Source: Undaria pinnatifida (lineage: Eukaryota; Sar; Phaeophyceae; Laminariales; Alariaceae). From it: a DNA stretch of 64,000 bases. The translations under genes were made by a program, and so were the position numbers. Positions within the stretch are counted from its first letter, which is position 1. Each line of letters opens with the position of its first letter. Below are positions 34,901-49,900 of the stretch, in pieces. The notes under the pieces are model-generated. The model was not told the DNA's origin. It did no database searches and saw only the letters and a list, made by a program, of their open reading frames with translations. The DNA lies in assembly GCA_012845835.1 (NCBI GenBank), contig JABAKD010000027.1, positions 10,624,790-10,688,789 of the forward strand. The letters are read 5' to 3'.

Positions 34901-37900
34901 AGGACTTCCCGTAAGGTGTTTATTGGACATCCCGTGGCATGTCCATGGGGTGTCGCATGGGATATCCCATGTGGCACGCCATGGGCAGTACCGAAGGAAA
35001 TCCCATAGGATCCCGTGGGACATCCATCCCGTACCAAGCTCCATGGAAAAGCAACCCCCTGGGATGTCGCATAGGATGACCGATGGGAATCTTCATCTCG
35101 AGGAATGTCCCGTCCCACGATATGAACGACACCCCATGGGTCATATCATTTTTCATCCCCGACCATCCCATAATGTACCCCATGGGACATCCCACGGGAT
35201 CAACGGCTTCCCATGGGCATCGGACGTAATGTTCCATGAGGTATCCCATGGCATGAACAACCTCTCATGAGCGATCCCATGGGACATCGCGTGTGTTCTA
35301 TGAGGTCCGATGGGATGAACGATCGTTCACGAGCTTGAGATGCACTGCCTCATAGGATATCCCCTGGAATGCGCGGCCTCCTATGGGCAGCACATACGAT
35401 GTGATGTGGGATAATCCCATTGCGTGATGAATGCCCCAATGAAAGATGTTCATAGGATGCCCGCCATCCGATTGACGTATTATAGATCATTCCGTCGATC
35501 TTCCTGTGGGACAGACCATAGGATCCCCTATGGGACAGCCCATAGGATGCTTGGGATCCCCATGATTTATCCTATGGTAAGGATTGAAAGACTACGGGAC
35601 GTCCCGTGGGACTGCCGATGGGAAGGGTCACTGGACAACACATTGAATGCTCGCCATCCCATGGTACGTCTAATACGATGCTTGATATGCCATAGTATAT
35701 TCTATACGTTGTCCTACGAGTATACAAATAGGACGTCCCATAGGTTATCAAATGGGATGTCCCAGAGATTCATCCATGGTACTATATATCCCATGGGATC
35801 TCCCATGGCAGATTCCTACCAGGTGTGATATGCCCCACATTAATGACTAGACGGATGTTGTATGTCCCATCGGGCGCCCTATAAAGCTTCCTATGCACTA
35901 TCACGAAGTACACGATGGAAATTATCCATGGGATGACCCATAGGATGCCATAGGATATGCCCATAAAATGGCAAGGGCAATGGGACACTAAAACTTACAC
36001 GGGACGTCCCATGAGACGTCAACAGCCGATACAACCAACGAATCCATTGGGATATCGCACAGGATCCTATTGAACAACCCATGCGAGGATAGTTGCTACT
36101 GTGCGACGTCCCATGCCGTCGTTGGATACCTACGGGACGTCCAATTAGACGCCCTTTCAAAATTCCCACAGGAGTCGAAGCAATTACAGTAGAGATTCCT
36201 GACGTTCATATCAATATATGGCCGGAATGAATAACCATTTGTACTGGGTAGTCGTGTCATCAGATTGGGACATGGTGTCCGGTGCCATGTCAAAAATGTA
36301 AGTGCCGACGCATCATACCACTGAGGTAGAATTGTGTGGTTTTATTTTCATTGTAAATGAAAATACCCTTATGATGTGAGATCGAAGGTTTCGTCTAAAC
36401 TCACATTTTCAAGCTGTGCGTGATACTCCGAATGCTCGTATTACCGAGGGTGTGTGTTCACTAAGGATATAGGTCAGCGACTCCCTTTGGAACTACAGTG
36501 TAGCTTGTACCGGTCAGCAAGGTGATGGTAACAAGTCCGTGCGCGGGAACTATAAGTCGCCTTTTCGAGGGGGACAAAATCTGACAGGATGCATCAGTTT
36601 ATGACGTACATCATGTAATTCGTATGACGGGTGAGGTGAGTGCGGAGTTTTCCGGGGGGGCCGGGGGGGGTGAAAAGGATGGGAGGGGGGGGGAATCAAT
36701 CTGTGCGCGGAAACGTTCAACTGGTTTTTGACTGGTGACAAAATCTGGCGGCCGTGGAAGGAATGCATGAGTATATCATGTACATCTTGCAAGTCGTATA
36801 ACTTGTGTGGCGAGAGGGAGGAGGTTTTATGGGGGGAAATGTGCGAAAAGGAAGGGAGTGGGGTGGGGCGGGGGGCAGGCATTACATACCGTTGTATTGA
36901 TTTGTGGCGATCCTCCCGCCCTGGAACTTTTTGAGGAACAGTAGTGTGGAACTTAGAGATGAACAGTGAAGTATCTTTCAGTGCAGCAGTAAAATACACC
37001 TGCTAAGGTCCACTGATTGTTTTTCATGTACGCAATACACAGTATACCTGGTAGCCCATTCATTCTCGAATGCTGTGTAAATATTATCATACTAGATAAC
37101 TAGTATTACTCTGTATTCGTACTCCTCCCGATATTAAAGCGGGGGAAAAACAAAATAAACCATCTACCACACATATGATCGAGCTGTAGTCTATTGTGGC
37201 AACTACAGCAATAAGTTTAAAGAAAGGATATGATATTAGGTCCAGCTCAAAATTTCCCGCCAATACCAGCACTACCCCATTAAAATAGAGAAAGGCAAAC
37301 CATATAGACTATATATATTTTAAAATAAATAGACAAATAGGACCCCTCCCAGTAAGAAACCCACCCATACAAAATATTACAAGTACCAACAATGTAGCTT
37401 GCAAAGATGAGTATTTATCCGAAATTCGTCGAACTCACGGCTCATGTCCTCAAACTTTTTCTTTGTATAATACCTTGAACACCTCTGGAAACCTTCTGCT
37501 GATGTGGAACTATTAGTCGTTTATCACGCCCAAAGTAACTTTCTAAAAGCTTGCTAGTATGAGAAAACAAGTTGGCAACACTTTCCGAAAAAGACAGCAA
37601 AACCTTCTATCGCATAACACTGCACATTTGGCAAGTGTTTGGAAATATTCATCAAGTTTGTTCGCCATAACGCCCCCAGATTTTATACAAACTCCTCACA
37701 ACAGCGATTGGTGCCAACGGCAAGACGACACTCTCTATTGGGAAAAATTCTGGCGTAGGAAGCACTCTAGGCACAACCGATGTACCTCAAAGATTGGGAG
37801 TCGGTCAAATTCGCTCATGAAAAACTAGGGCGGCTGATGTTTGTGATGACTGTTCGGCACCCGCTCAAAACGACGCTCATTATGTGGCATCCACATGGGG

Positions 37901-40900
37901 CGCACGGCCAGTGTCACCAGTCCCATCATAGCTCCTGCCAATGACACCGTGTATCCTCCGTACCTGCCGCTTTTGCAGGAGAAACAGCATATCTCAAACC
38001 CAGACTACGATAGGGGGGTTTCTTTTTGGGCCTTGAATTTCAGTGGCTAGGGGTTACTCGCGCGAGTAACCCTTTTGTTCTTGTTGCGATATTACGTTTT
38101 CTTCATGTATGTATGTTTTATATTGACGCAATCAATCCAGAATGCCAAGGTAATCTAAGCTGCTCCAGAATAACTGCCTAAGCCCTTTTCATCCGTGAGG
38201 TACAGAGTCACTCGTGCGAGTGGCTCAAACACACCAGTAAAAACGGGGGTACCCCCCCTACCGTAGCCTTGGTATAGGGTAGGTTCTCGTGTGGTGGCCT
38301 GGTTTTTGCAGACATGCGTTGGCGTTCTTGGCCTGAATTGGCAATATTAATGTAAAATCTAATTTTCCAAAAACTTACCACCGAAGCGGAACGGGAATAC
38401 CCAAGAAATCGTTTCGCCTGTTTTTTTATATTTTGGCAAGTCCAAATTTCCAAAACTTGCCCAATTTACAGGAACCTTGGCGAAAACGTACCGTTAGAAA
38501 AGCCTGTATTTACGGGTTTCCGTGGTGACGACGCAGCCCCAAAATGATGAACATGGTCACTTGGTGCCAGTTTTCGACTCCATTACCGTTATCGTTATCG
38601 TTATCGTTACCGGTGTTTTGGGCTTTTCGGTGCGTTAACGAAAATTATCGTCCTCGTCATCGTTATCGAATACATTTTGGCCTAATAGTGCCAAACACTT
38701 TGTGGATTCGATATCCAATACCACTAGCTGTGACGCATGGCAGGGCAGGTCCTCATCGTTGGGGCGTTTGTCGGGGCAGTGCCCATTTCGTTGACTCTGC
38801 GACGCTGAGATTCATTTACTCTACGACGATGACATTTATTTCGAGGGCAATGGATCTGTAGCACACTAAACCGACGGTGGGTACGCACAGTACAATCAGG
38901 ATCACATGCCGGTTGGACTTAATAGTCGTTTTCAAGCATTCTTTCAAAGCGTGTCTGCTCGCGTACATACCTGGGCTTGGACCCTCCGAGCGTGGGTTTA
39001 CAGCTGAAGGCCCGGAAGAAGGAACGGGTGTCGGAATTGGAACACCGGCCGGTTGCTCGGTGGCAAACGGACTCGTTGTAAAAAACAAGTTCGGAGGAGA
39101 TGTGGGCACGTTCGTTGGTGATGCCGTTGGCCCTGGAATCGATTGTTGGGGAGAGAAATGTCCACCCGAGGCATACGAATTATAAGCTGTCAGGGGTTAC
39201 ATCGAGTTCCACGTGCCTCAATATTATCCACATAATCCCACGTTCGCGAAGTTCTCGGGGGCGGTTAGTCCGGACAAGGAGGACCAAACTTCGTGGACAG
39301 TCCATACTCGTCGAGACGTGTGCCTCCGAGCGGTAAACCATCGGATGACCTCTGTATTGGGGAGGAAACATTCAAGGGCCACTGCCCTGTAACATACTAC
39401 AACTGTGGTGTGTATAAACCGTGTAAACAGGAACATCTCCGGTTTGGACTCAAAGTCTTTCCACATACTTGAACCTCGCTGCAAGTATTCGATCGATGAA
39501 GAGCGTAACAGGATATAACATATTTTTTGTCAGAATTCGCTTAACGAGGAATTTGACTGGCTAGCAAGAGACTCTCTTTGTACAAAAATTGCGCCTGCTG
39601 CTGCACGCGCATATACTTGAAGTCTGTTGTGCCCTCCATGAATGGAGCCAAGGTTGAAGGCCGGAGTGACATAGAACGACGCACGGTACGGTAGCACTCG
39701 TGAACACGGCAGTATCCACGAACGGTATAGGCAGCAATTCACGCTGTTTGGACAGCTGGACCTTCAAGGAACAAATGTGGTTAAAGATCCGCTACATAGT
39801 AACTGCTGATTATCCAAGCGTTGCCACCAGACACATCCCGCGTGCTAGCTCAAAAAAGGGTGAACAACATTCTTAGTCTGTGCTTCTCCGACTGCACGCG
39901 CACAAACCTGCACTTGGACGTTTGGAGGGTGTGTACGAAGATGAAGGCCTGGGAGAGGCAACCCCTGTCGGCCCTGGAGTATCGGTCGGTTGTGCTGTTG
40001 GAGATGCAGTCGGTGCCGGTGTATTAAAGGGAGTCGGAGTATATGTGGGAAGCATCGTTGGGGATGCTGTTGGCCCTGAAATCGATTGTTGGGGCATCGG
40101 GATCGAGAGGAGGCGTACGAGTCAGACGTCGTCAGAGACTTTACTCAAAGTAGTTCCATATCCCACACCATACTTATATCCCACCCACGCGAAGCCTTAT
40201 ATTGGCCAACGTGCACAGAGCGCTGTGACTAGTGTTGGACATGGTTCCAAAAGTTTCGATATATTGTTCGATAGAATAAGTATAAAAAAAAAAAATCGTT
40301 AACGATTTGTTAATTCGATAAGCGAATAGTTTAACGATACGATAAAACGATCAAAAATGCTGAATGGGGAGCAGGTGATACTGCAACAAAACGCAGTAGT
40401 TCAGGACCTCCTATGTGAAGCCGAACACCCCATGGCATGACCCCTATGTAGCACATCGCGAAGGACTTTAATTGGATTTCCATATATCGTTAGATCTAAT
40501 AAGTATGTTTCAGAAACAATATTTCGACAACCACTTGATAATTCGATAAACGAATAACGATACGATAAAACGACCAAAAATGCTGAACGTCATCCGGGGG
40601 GCAGGTGGCAGAGCAACAAACGCAGTAGTTCAGGTTGTAACGAAGACCACTGATAGGGACAGCTTACGCTATACCTACAAGAAGACCCGAAGGGTGCGCC
40701 AGCTAGCGTTGGGCTGCGAAAGCAACTGAGTTAAATCGACACACGACGCGTATGAAAATACTTGGAAGTGTGGTGAGCTAAAGATTTATTTTTCCCCATC
40801 CGCCGGAGGTTAAAAAAAAAAAATCAGGACTTCCCATGTGAGGCCGGACACCCTACGGGATGACCCCTTTGTAGCACATCGGAAAGATTTTTTTTGGATT

Positions 40901-43900
40901 ACGCATGATGTGTCCCATGGGGTGTCGAATGGGATATGTCGTATATGACATCCCCTATGACATCCCATATGATATCCCATATCATACCCCATATGATATC
41001 CCATATGATATCCAATATGATATCCCATATGATTCTCCATTGTTGTTGTTGTTGTTGTTCTCACATTAACTCGCAAAATCAAGTCCATGGTCACAGGACA
41101 GGCTCCAGTCACTCTTGAGCTAAGGAATACCCAAGTGAAAATACACAATCCAAAAATGGTACACGCATATGTCAGAGCTGGCGCATCTCACGCCTCCGCC
41201 AGAAACATAGACTATACAGAGTGAAATCGGGAGTTAGCCTACGATGTGTCAAGTCCATACTGGTGCATAGGCCTCTACTCGCGCCTGGAAAAGCCGACTA
41301 TACCGCTTGCTACCCACGAAAGACCACCACGTATATCTTACACGTCGTATGTATCACTGCATATACGCTCATCAAACGCAAGTCAATTGGATAAAATAAA
41401 CAAAGAAAAGGAAATAATAGAAAGGAAAGGAAACAAAATATAAGAAAGCGAAAAACGAAAGGAAAGAAAAGAAAAGACACGAAGATAAATCGAAGAAAGG
41501 AAAAGAGGGGAAACGCCATACTAGCAGACCCTAGGAACTGACTGAAGACGCCATTGGGTGTATGGGGGGTACATCAATGGCACTGGGGAGAGAACGCAAC
41601 ATAGCAAATAAGACAGGGCGGCCTTACGCTAACTTGTGACGGCCATTCGAAGGCCCACAAATTTCAATACCATGATGGCCAGACCCAGACTTCAGTCTCT
41701 TTGGCAGGACGTGCCCCCCCCTCCCCCCCCGTCCCCCCCCCCCGTCCCCACGTCCCCCCTCCCCCCGGTCGCTTAGATATGCTGACGGTGGATGATGCAG
41801 CCGCGTCCTTTGCGCGTCGCGCTGGAGCTCTGCGTCTCTCGCTCTCATGCCAGTTTCGCATGACCAACTCGGCTCCCTCCTCTACTTGTCGAAAATATCT
41901 GCCGGCCTTCTGAACAGCCTTCGAAATATAATCTAAAGCCCGACATATCCTCCTTCAGATGCACCAATCAGTCCTTCTCTTGCCCCCTTGTAAAGCTCTA
42001 ACCCCCAACAAGCTCCCCAAACATGACACTCTGTGGCAGACGCTCCTCCCCCACACGTGCTACTAATCCCGCAAACAGCATCAAATTCGTCGAAATCACG
42101 GCTGACGTCCCTTGAATATTTTTCATAAACTATCCTCCGTTTGCGCAATATCGCCTCTATGCTCTTGGAAGATGTCTTGGTAAGCGCGTCGGCGTACGAT
42201 AGGGTGTGGTCGTCGCGCTCTCGTTTCCGCCATCCGAGGCATCGGAGGGGCATAGACTGGTGAACCCATCGTATCCTGTTATGGTCAGGCTTGTTCGGGC
42301 TCCAAGTCATCCAACCGTAGAGTATTGTCTCGACCATCTCGGCTTTGAGCGACCGCACCTTCAACCGTGAGCGCACACCCGGTAGATCATAGATTTCCAT
42401 CTTGTACAGCTGGAAGCACTCCGAGGCCCTCTGAAAACGTCGCGTTATGACAATGCTAATTTAGCTGTCTGCGGTGACAGCTCCGCCCAAGTACACAAAC
42501 TCCCTCGATTATTTGTATATCTGGCCGGCTGCATTGATGGTGAGCAACACCTTCCCCCCGCCTTTGATTTGCAGGCACATGATATATGTTTTCGCCTCGG
42601 GGACAGCACGCCCGAACGTCGAGCACGCAGTCACGATCACTGTCGTCATCCTCTCCAGCCCTTGTGATGATCGCGACACTATGCCCGCATCGTCAGCGTA
42701 CAGCACTCTCGATACTCTCTGCACCTCCTCCTCCTTCCCCCTCCGCCCGCCGACTTTGCCTGTGCGTGAAGTGCCGTTCCTCTCACCTTTCTCTTTCTTT
42801 CGGTGGAGCTGCAACATGTTGTCCGAGATAGCTGCATCAACGAGGGAGCGTTTCTCTGCCACACGCAGTACCGCCGTGAAAAACATGTTGAACAGCAGTG
42901 GTGCGAGCACGCATCCTTGCCTAAGACCTTAGTCAACGTCAAACTTATACGAACAAATTCCATCATCCAACCGCACGCATGCTTCCATGCCGTCGAGGAA
43001 ATTGCGGATGATGGCCACCATTCTCTCGGTGACACGCACGAGCAAGGACATCCCATACAGAAGGATTCGGTCGTCGGAGTTATATGCTTGGGCAAGATCG
43101 ATCAAGCACAATTACAAGGGAGTTTCCGTCTTCCGCGCCATTTCCTGCAGTCGTCGTACTACGAACATCATGCCAACCGTGGAGCGTTAGGGTCTGAACT
43201 TACACGGTTCCTCCGGCAGAATTTTCTCGCGTTCGCAATAATCACTTAGGCGATCCGCGATAACTTTGAGGAGTACATTGCCGGCGTGATCCACGAAAGA
43301 GATGCCACGATAATTGCCACACTCAGTCCGGTCTTTCTTCTGGTGAAGCACCTTAGTCGTTGCATATTTCCATTGTTGCGGCACGCCACCTCCCCTCCAC
43401 ACAGTGACGATGACATCGTCGAACGTTCCAAGAGCGTCCAATTCTCGTTTGTCGTCCAAACCTCCGAGAGCTCGGCCTGGAGACCATCGGGCCCTACCGC
43501 TGTTCGGTTCGCCAACGCACGGAACGCCTCCTCTACTTCGTACCTAGACCGGACATCGTCCAGCGGTCTGCATGGAGGCCACTGCGTAAGCTCGTCCACA
43601 ATGCTCAGGTCAAGGGTCGGCGACAGTAGTCCCGAAGGAAACCCCATAGGATCCCGTGGGACATCCATCCCATACCAAGCTCCGTAGAACGGCGATCCTA
43701 TGGGACGTCCCATAGGATGACCCATGGGAATCTTCATCTCGTGGAATGTCTGATGTCACTTCCCACGGCATGGACGACACCACTCGGATCATCCCAAAAT
43801 TCATTCGAGACCATTCCATCATTCATCTCATGGGACATCCCACGGGATAAACGGCTCCCCGTGGGCATGGGACGTAATGTCCCATGGGGGTATCCCGCGA

Positions 43901-46900
43901 CATGAACAACCTCTCATGAGCAATCCCATGAGACATCGAGTGGGTCCTTTGCGATCCCATGTGATGAACGACCTTTCACGAGCTTGATTGAGACCCATTG
44001 TCCCATGGGATATCCCCTTGAGTAAATGACCTCCCATGGGCATCTCATTCGATGCGATATGGGATATATCTCCTTGCATGATAGACAACCTAATGGAAGT
44101 ACCAATGGAGTTATGGGCCATCCTAGTGGATGCATCGTGAGACGTCCATAGGATGCCCGCCACCCGATTGACGTATCATGGATCATTCCGTCGATCTTCC
44201 TATGGGACAGCCCATAGGATCCTATGGGACAGCCCATAGCATCCTATAGGACAGCCCATAGGATGCTTGGAATCCCCATGATTCATCCTATGGTAAGGAT
44301 TGAAAGACTACGGAACGTCCTGTGGGACTGCCGATGGGAAGGATCACTGGACAAGACATTGAATGCTCTACATCCCATGGTAAATCCCATGTGAAGCTTA
44401 ATATGCCATAGTATATTCTATACGTTGTCCTGTGGATATACAAAACGGACGTCCCATAGGTTCTCAAATGGGATATCCAGAGATTTACCCATGGTACTAT
44501 ATATCCCATGGGATCTCCCATGGCAGATTGCTACCAGGTATGAGATGCCCCACAATAATGACCAGACGACCAAATGGACGTTGCATTTCCCATCAGGCGT
44601 CCTATGCATTTTTCCATGCACTATCGCGCAGTACACGATGGAAATCATCCATGGATGACCCATAGGATGCTAAAGGATATGCCCATAAAATGGCAAGGAC
44701 AATGGGACACTCACACTTACACGGGACGTCCCATGAGACGCCGTCAACAGCCGATGCAACCAACGAATTCATTGGGATATCGCACAGGATCCTATTCAAC
44801 AATCCATGCGAGGATCGTTGCTACTATTCGACGTCCCATGCTTATCGTCGGACACCTACGGAAGATCACATTAGACGCCCAATCGAACGTCCCACAGTAG
44901 TCGAAGCAATTACAGCAGAGATTCCTGACGTTCATATCAATATATGGCCGGAATAAATAACCATTTGTACTGGATAGTCGTGTCATCAGATTGGGACTTG
45001 GTGTCCGGTGCCATGTAAGAAATATAAGTGCCGACGCATCATACCATTAACGTAGAATTGTGTGATATGTTTTTCATTATGAATAAAAGTACCCTCCAGC
45101 TGCGAGATCGAAGATTTCGTCTAAACTCACATTTTCAAGCTGTGCGTGATACTCCGATTGCTCGTATTACCGAGGGTATGTGTTTATTAAGGATTTACGT
45201 CGGGGACTCCGCTTTGAACCAAAGTGTAACATGTGCACCAGGTTCAACAGGGTGTTTTGGTAATCAATAACTGGAGCAAAAAAAAGAATCCGTTTTTGAG
45301 GGGGACAGAAAATGACGGTTGTGGAATGGAGGCATCAGCTTATCATGTATATCCTGTGAGACTTACGTATAACAGGTGAGTGGAGGGTGGAGTTTCTAGA
45401 CGGGGGTGTTGAAAGGTTGGGGGGGGAAATTCGTGCGTGGAAAATCTAAACCCGCTTTTTAGGGTGACATAATCTAGCGGCCGTGGAAGGAATACATCAT
45501 TATATCGTGAACATCTTGTAAGTCGTATCGCCGGTGAGCGGAGGGCGAGGGGGGGAAGGGTAAAAGGGAGGGGAGTGGGGCGGGACAAGGGGGGGCGGGG
45601 GGTGGTCATTACCTTCCTTTGTGGTGAGTTGTGGTCATCCTTGCACCCTGGAACTATTGGCAGAGGGGTCACGTTTTGAAACTTCTTTTTCAGTGAGTGG
45701 CTAGAGGCCACTCGCGGAAGTGCCCCCCCCAGTTCGTTTGGGGTGCTTTTTTTTTCGGCGACAAGAATCCGCAATGGAAGCGTAAGCTGCGTTGCGCCTA
45801 CCAAATCTCGCCTGGAGTATACCTTCGCCCATGAGGTAGAGTGTCACTCGTCGAGTGACTCTAAGACAGCCATGAAAAAGGGGTTTCCCTACCTAGAGTG
45901 GCCTTGTTCTATACCTCGTATCTTCCAGTACAGCAGTACTATATGGCAGATAAGGTGTACAGTATATTTTCCATGTACGCATTACACAGCATACCTGGTA
46001 GCCAATACGTTGACCATGTACAGTAGAATACACCTCTGGAAACCTTCTGGAGTGGATGTATTAGAGCCGTTTATAACGACCAAAATAAGAATCTAAAAGC
46101 TTGCCATTATGAGAAGAACAGGTTCGCAACACCCTCCAAACAATACTTCAAAACCTTCGATCGCAAAACACTGCACATTTGGCAAGTGTTTGGAAATATT
46201 CACCAAGTTGTCTCGCCATCGCGCCCTCAGATTTTATACAAACCCCTCACAACGGCGGTTTGACCCAACGGCAAGACGACACTCTCTATAGGGAAAAGTT
46301 CTGGCATGGGAAGGACTCCAGGCACAACCGGTGTACCTCAGAGGTAGGGAGTCGGTCAAATTCGCCCATGAAAAACAAGGGCGGCTGCTCTTTGTGATGA
46401 TTGGTCCGCACCCGCTCAAAACGACGCTCATCATGTGGCATCCAAATGGGGCGAACAGCCAGTGTCACCAGTCCTATCATAGCTCCTGCCAATGACACCG
46501 TGTATCCTCCGTACCCCCCGCTATTGCAGACGTTACAGCATATCTAGGGTAGGGTCTCGTGTGGTGGTCTGGTTGTTGCAACCATGCGTTGGCGTTCTTG
46601 GCCTAAATTGGCAATTTGAACGTCAAATCTAACTTTCGAAAAACTTGCCAACGAAGGGGAACGGAAATGCCAAAAGAAACGTTTGACGAGTTTTTTGTTA
46701 TTTTAGCAAGCCCAAATTTCGAAAACTTGATCAATTTACAGGAAACTTGGCAAAAACGTGTCGTGAGAAAAGCCTTTATTTACGGGTTTTCGTGGTGACG
46801 ACGCAGCTCCAAAAAGATGAACATGGTCACTTCGTGCCAGTTTTCGCCTCCATTACCGTTATCATTATCATTATCGCCGTTTTGGGTTTTTCGGTACTGT

Positions 46901-49900
46901 AACAAACAAAAAATCGTCCTTGTTACCTTTATGGAAGGCATTTTAGCCTGATGGTACCGGACACTTTGTGGATTCGATATCCAGCACTACTAGCTGCGAC
47001 TCATGGCGAGGCAGGTCCTCATTGTTGGGGCGTTTGTCGGAGCGGTGACTAACTCGTTGACTCGAGACGCGGAAATATATTTCAAGGACGATTGACATGT
47101 ACAGTACAGCACTAAAACGACTGTGGGTACGCACAGTATAATCAGGATCACATGCCGGTTGGACTTATAGTTGTTTTCAAGCATTCTTTCAAAGCGTGTT
47201 TGCTCGCGTACATACCTGGGCTTGGACCCTCCGAGCGTGGGTTTACAGCTGAAGGCCCGGAAGAAGGAACGGGTGTCGGAATTGGAACACCGGCCGGTTG
47301 CTCGGTGGCAAACGGACTCGTTGTAAAAAACAAGTTCGGAGGAGATGTGGGAACGTTCGTTGGTGATGCCGTTGGCCCAGGAATCGATTGTTGGGGAGAG
47401 AAACGTCCACCCGAGGCATACGAATTATAAGCTGTCAGGGGATACAACGAGTTCCACGTGCCTCAATATTATCCACATAATCCCACGTTCGCGAAGTTCT
47501 CGGGGGCGGTTAGTCCGGACAAGGAGGAGACCAAACTTCGTGGACAGTCCATACTCGTCGAGACGTGTGCCTCCGAGCGGTAAACCATCGGATGACCTCT
47601 GTATCGGGAAGGAAACATTCAAGGGCCACTGCCCTGTAACATACTACAACTGTGGTGTGTATAAACCGTGTAAACAGGAACATCTCCGGTTTGGACTCAA
47701 AGTCTTTCCACATCCTTGAACCTCGCTGCAAGTATTCGATCGATGAAGAGCGTAACAGGGTGTAACATATTTTTGTCAGAATTCGCTTAACGAGGAATTT
47801 GACTGGCTAGCAAGAGACTCTCTTTGTACAAAAATTGCGCCTGCTGCTGCACGCGCATATGTATACTTGAAGTCTGTTGTGCCCTCCATGAATGGAGCCA
47901 AGGTTGAAGGCCGGAGTGACATAGAACGACTCACGATGCGGTAGCACTTGTGAACACGGCAGTATCAACGAACGGTATAGGCACCAATTCACGCTGTTTG
48001 GACAGCTGGACCTTCAAGGAACAAATGTGGTTAACGATCCGCTACATAGTAACTGCTGATTATCCAAGCGTTGCCACCAGACACATCCCGCGTGCTAGCT
48101 CAAAAACGGGTGAACAATATTCTTAGTCTGTGCTTCTCCGACTGCACGCGCACAAACCTGCGCTTGGACCTTTGGAGGGTGTGTACGCAGATGAAGGCCC
48201 GGGAGAGGCAACCCCTGTCGGCCCTGGAGTATCGGTCGGTTGTGCTGTTGGAGATGCAGTCGGTGCCGGTGTATTAAAGGGAGTCGGAGTATACGTGGGA
48301 AGCATCGTTGGGGATGCTGTTGGCCCTGAAATCGATTGTTGGGGCATCGGGATCGAGAGGAGGCGTACGAGTCAGACGTCGTCAGCGACTTTACTCAAAG
48401 TAGTTCCATGTCCCACACCATACTTATATCCCACCCACGCGAAGCCTTCTATTGGCCAACGTGGACAGAGCGCTGTGACTAGTATTGGACATGGTTCCAA
48501 AAGTTTCGATATATTGTTCGATAGAATAAGTATAAAAAAAAAAAATCGGTAACGACTTGTTAATTCGATAAGCGAATAGTCTAATGATACGATAAAACGA
48601 CCAGAAATGCTGAATGGGGAGCAGGTGATACTGCAACAAAACGCAGTAGTTCAGGACCTCCTATGTGAAGCCGAACACCCCATGGCATGACCCCTATGTA
48701 GCACATCGCGAAGGACTTTAATTGGATTTCCATATATCGTTAGATCTAATAAGTATGTTTCAGAAACAATATTTCGACAACCACTTGATAATTCGATAAA
48801 CGAATAACGATACGATAAAACGACCAAAAATGCTGAACGTCATCCGGGGGCAGGTGGCAGAGCAACAAACGCAGTAGTTCAGGTTGTAACGAAGACCACT
48901 GATAGGGACAGCTTACGCTATACCTACAATAAGACCCGAAGGGTGCGCCAGCTAGCGTTGGGCTGCGAAAGCAACTGAGTTAAATCGACACACGGCGCGT
49001 ATGAAAATACTTGGAAGTGTGGTGAGCTAAAGCTTTATTTTTCCCCATCCGCCGGAGGATAAAAAAAAAAAAATCAGGACTTCCCATGTGAGGCCGGACA
49101 CCCTACGGGATGACCCCTTTGTAGCACATCGGAAAGATTTTTTTTGGATTACGCATGATGTGTCCCATGGGGTGTCGAATGGGATATGTCGTATATGACA
49201 TCCCCTATGACATCCCATATGATATCCCATATCATACCCCATATGATATCCCATATGATATCCTATATGATATCCCATATGATTCTCCATTGTTGTTGTT
49301 GTTGTTCTCACATTAACTCGCAAAATCAAGTCCATGGTCACAGGACAGGCTCCAGTCACTCTTGAGCTAAGGAATACCCAAGTGAAAATACACAATCCAA
49401 AGATGGTACATGCATATGTCAGAGCTGGCGCAACTCACGCCTCCGCCAGAAACATAGACTATACAGAGTGAAATCGGGAGTTAGCCTACGATGTGTCAAG
49501 TCCATACTGGTGCATAGGCCTCTACTCGCGCCTGGAAAAGCCGACTATACCGCTTGCTACCCACGAAAGACCACCACGTATATCTTACACGTCGTATGTA
49601 TCACTGCACATACGCTCATCAAACGCAAGTCAACAGGATAAAAAAAACAAAGAAAAGGAAATAACAGAAAGGAAAGGAAACAAAATTTAAGAGAGCGAAA
49701 AACGAAAGGAAAGAAAAGAAAAGACACGAAGATAAATCGAAGAAAGGAAAAGAGGGGAAACGCCATACTAGCAGACCCTAGGAACTGACTGAAGACGGCA
49801 TTGGGTGTTTGGGGGGTACATCAATGGCACTGGGGAGAGAACGCAACATAGCAAATAAGACAGGGCGGCCTTACGCTAACTTGTGACGGCCATTCGAAGG

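Larger units (their letters stand above)
34142..38726. mobile_element. hAT-like insertion, module 0 (4585 bp)
   Basis: The left end is TAGTGTTGGATATCG; the right end, read backwards, is TAGTGGTATTGGATATCG, giving an imperfect terminal inverted repeat that continues weakly for about 30 bp. Flanked by a perfect 8-bp GCTGTGAC. TAGNG-type ends with 8-bp duplications are typical of the hAT superfamily. No transposase was found. It carries a G-tract element in both orientations around a CCCATGGG satellite, and near its right end a paired-palindrome repeat and an ATCGTT hexamer run. Non-autonomous and internally rearranged relative to the other two copies. Confidence 0.8.
40230..46992. mobile_element. 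hAT-like insertion, module 1 (6763 bp)
   Basis: Left end TAGTGTTGGACATGG; the right end, read backwards, is TAGTAGTGCTGGATATCG. Flanked by GCTGTGAC (40222-40229) and GCTGCGAC (46993-47000), one change from perfect. It occupies the same intron position as the insertion of module 0 but is longer, with added segments: an A/T-rich left part, a CATATG satellite, a purine-rich tract and a broken non-LTR RT. Confidence 0.75.

Noticed and set aside
34860-35270. MGHPMG / HGISHG ORFs on both strands
   Set aside because: By-products of the CCCATGGG palindromic satellite; long on both strands because the unit is nearly its own complement.
38571-38665. Centromere-like or telomeric repeat
   Set aside because: The ATCGTT hexamer run is short, sits at the same place in each hAT-like insertion and is best taken as subterminal sequence of that element.
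42474-42932. Plus-strand 152-codon ORF over the RT remnant, repeated at 50730-51188
   Set aside because: It is the antisense of the RT active-site region; the minus strand carries all recognisable RT blocks.
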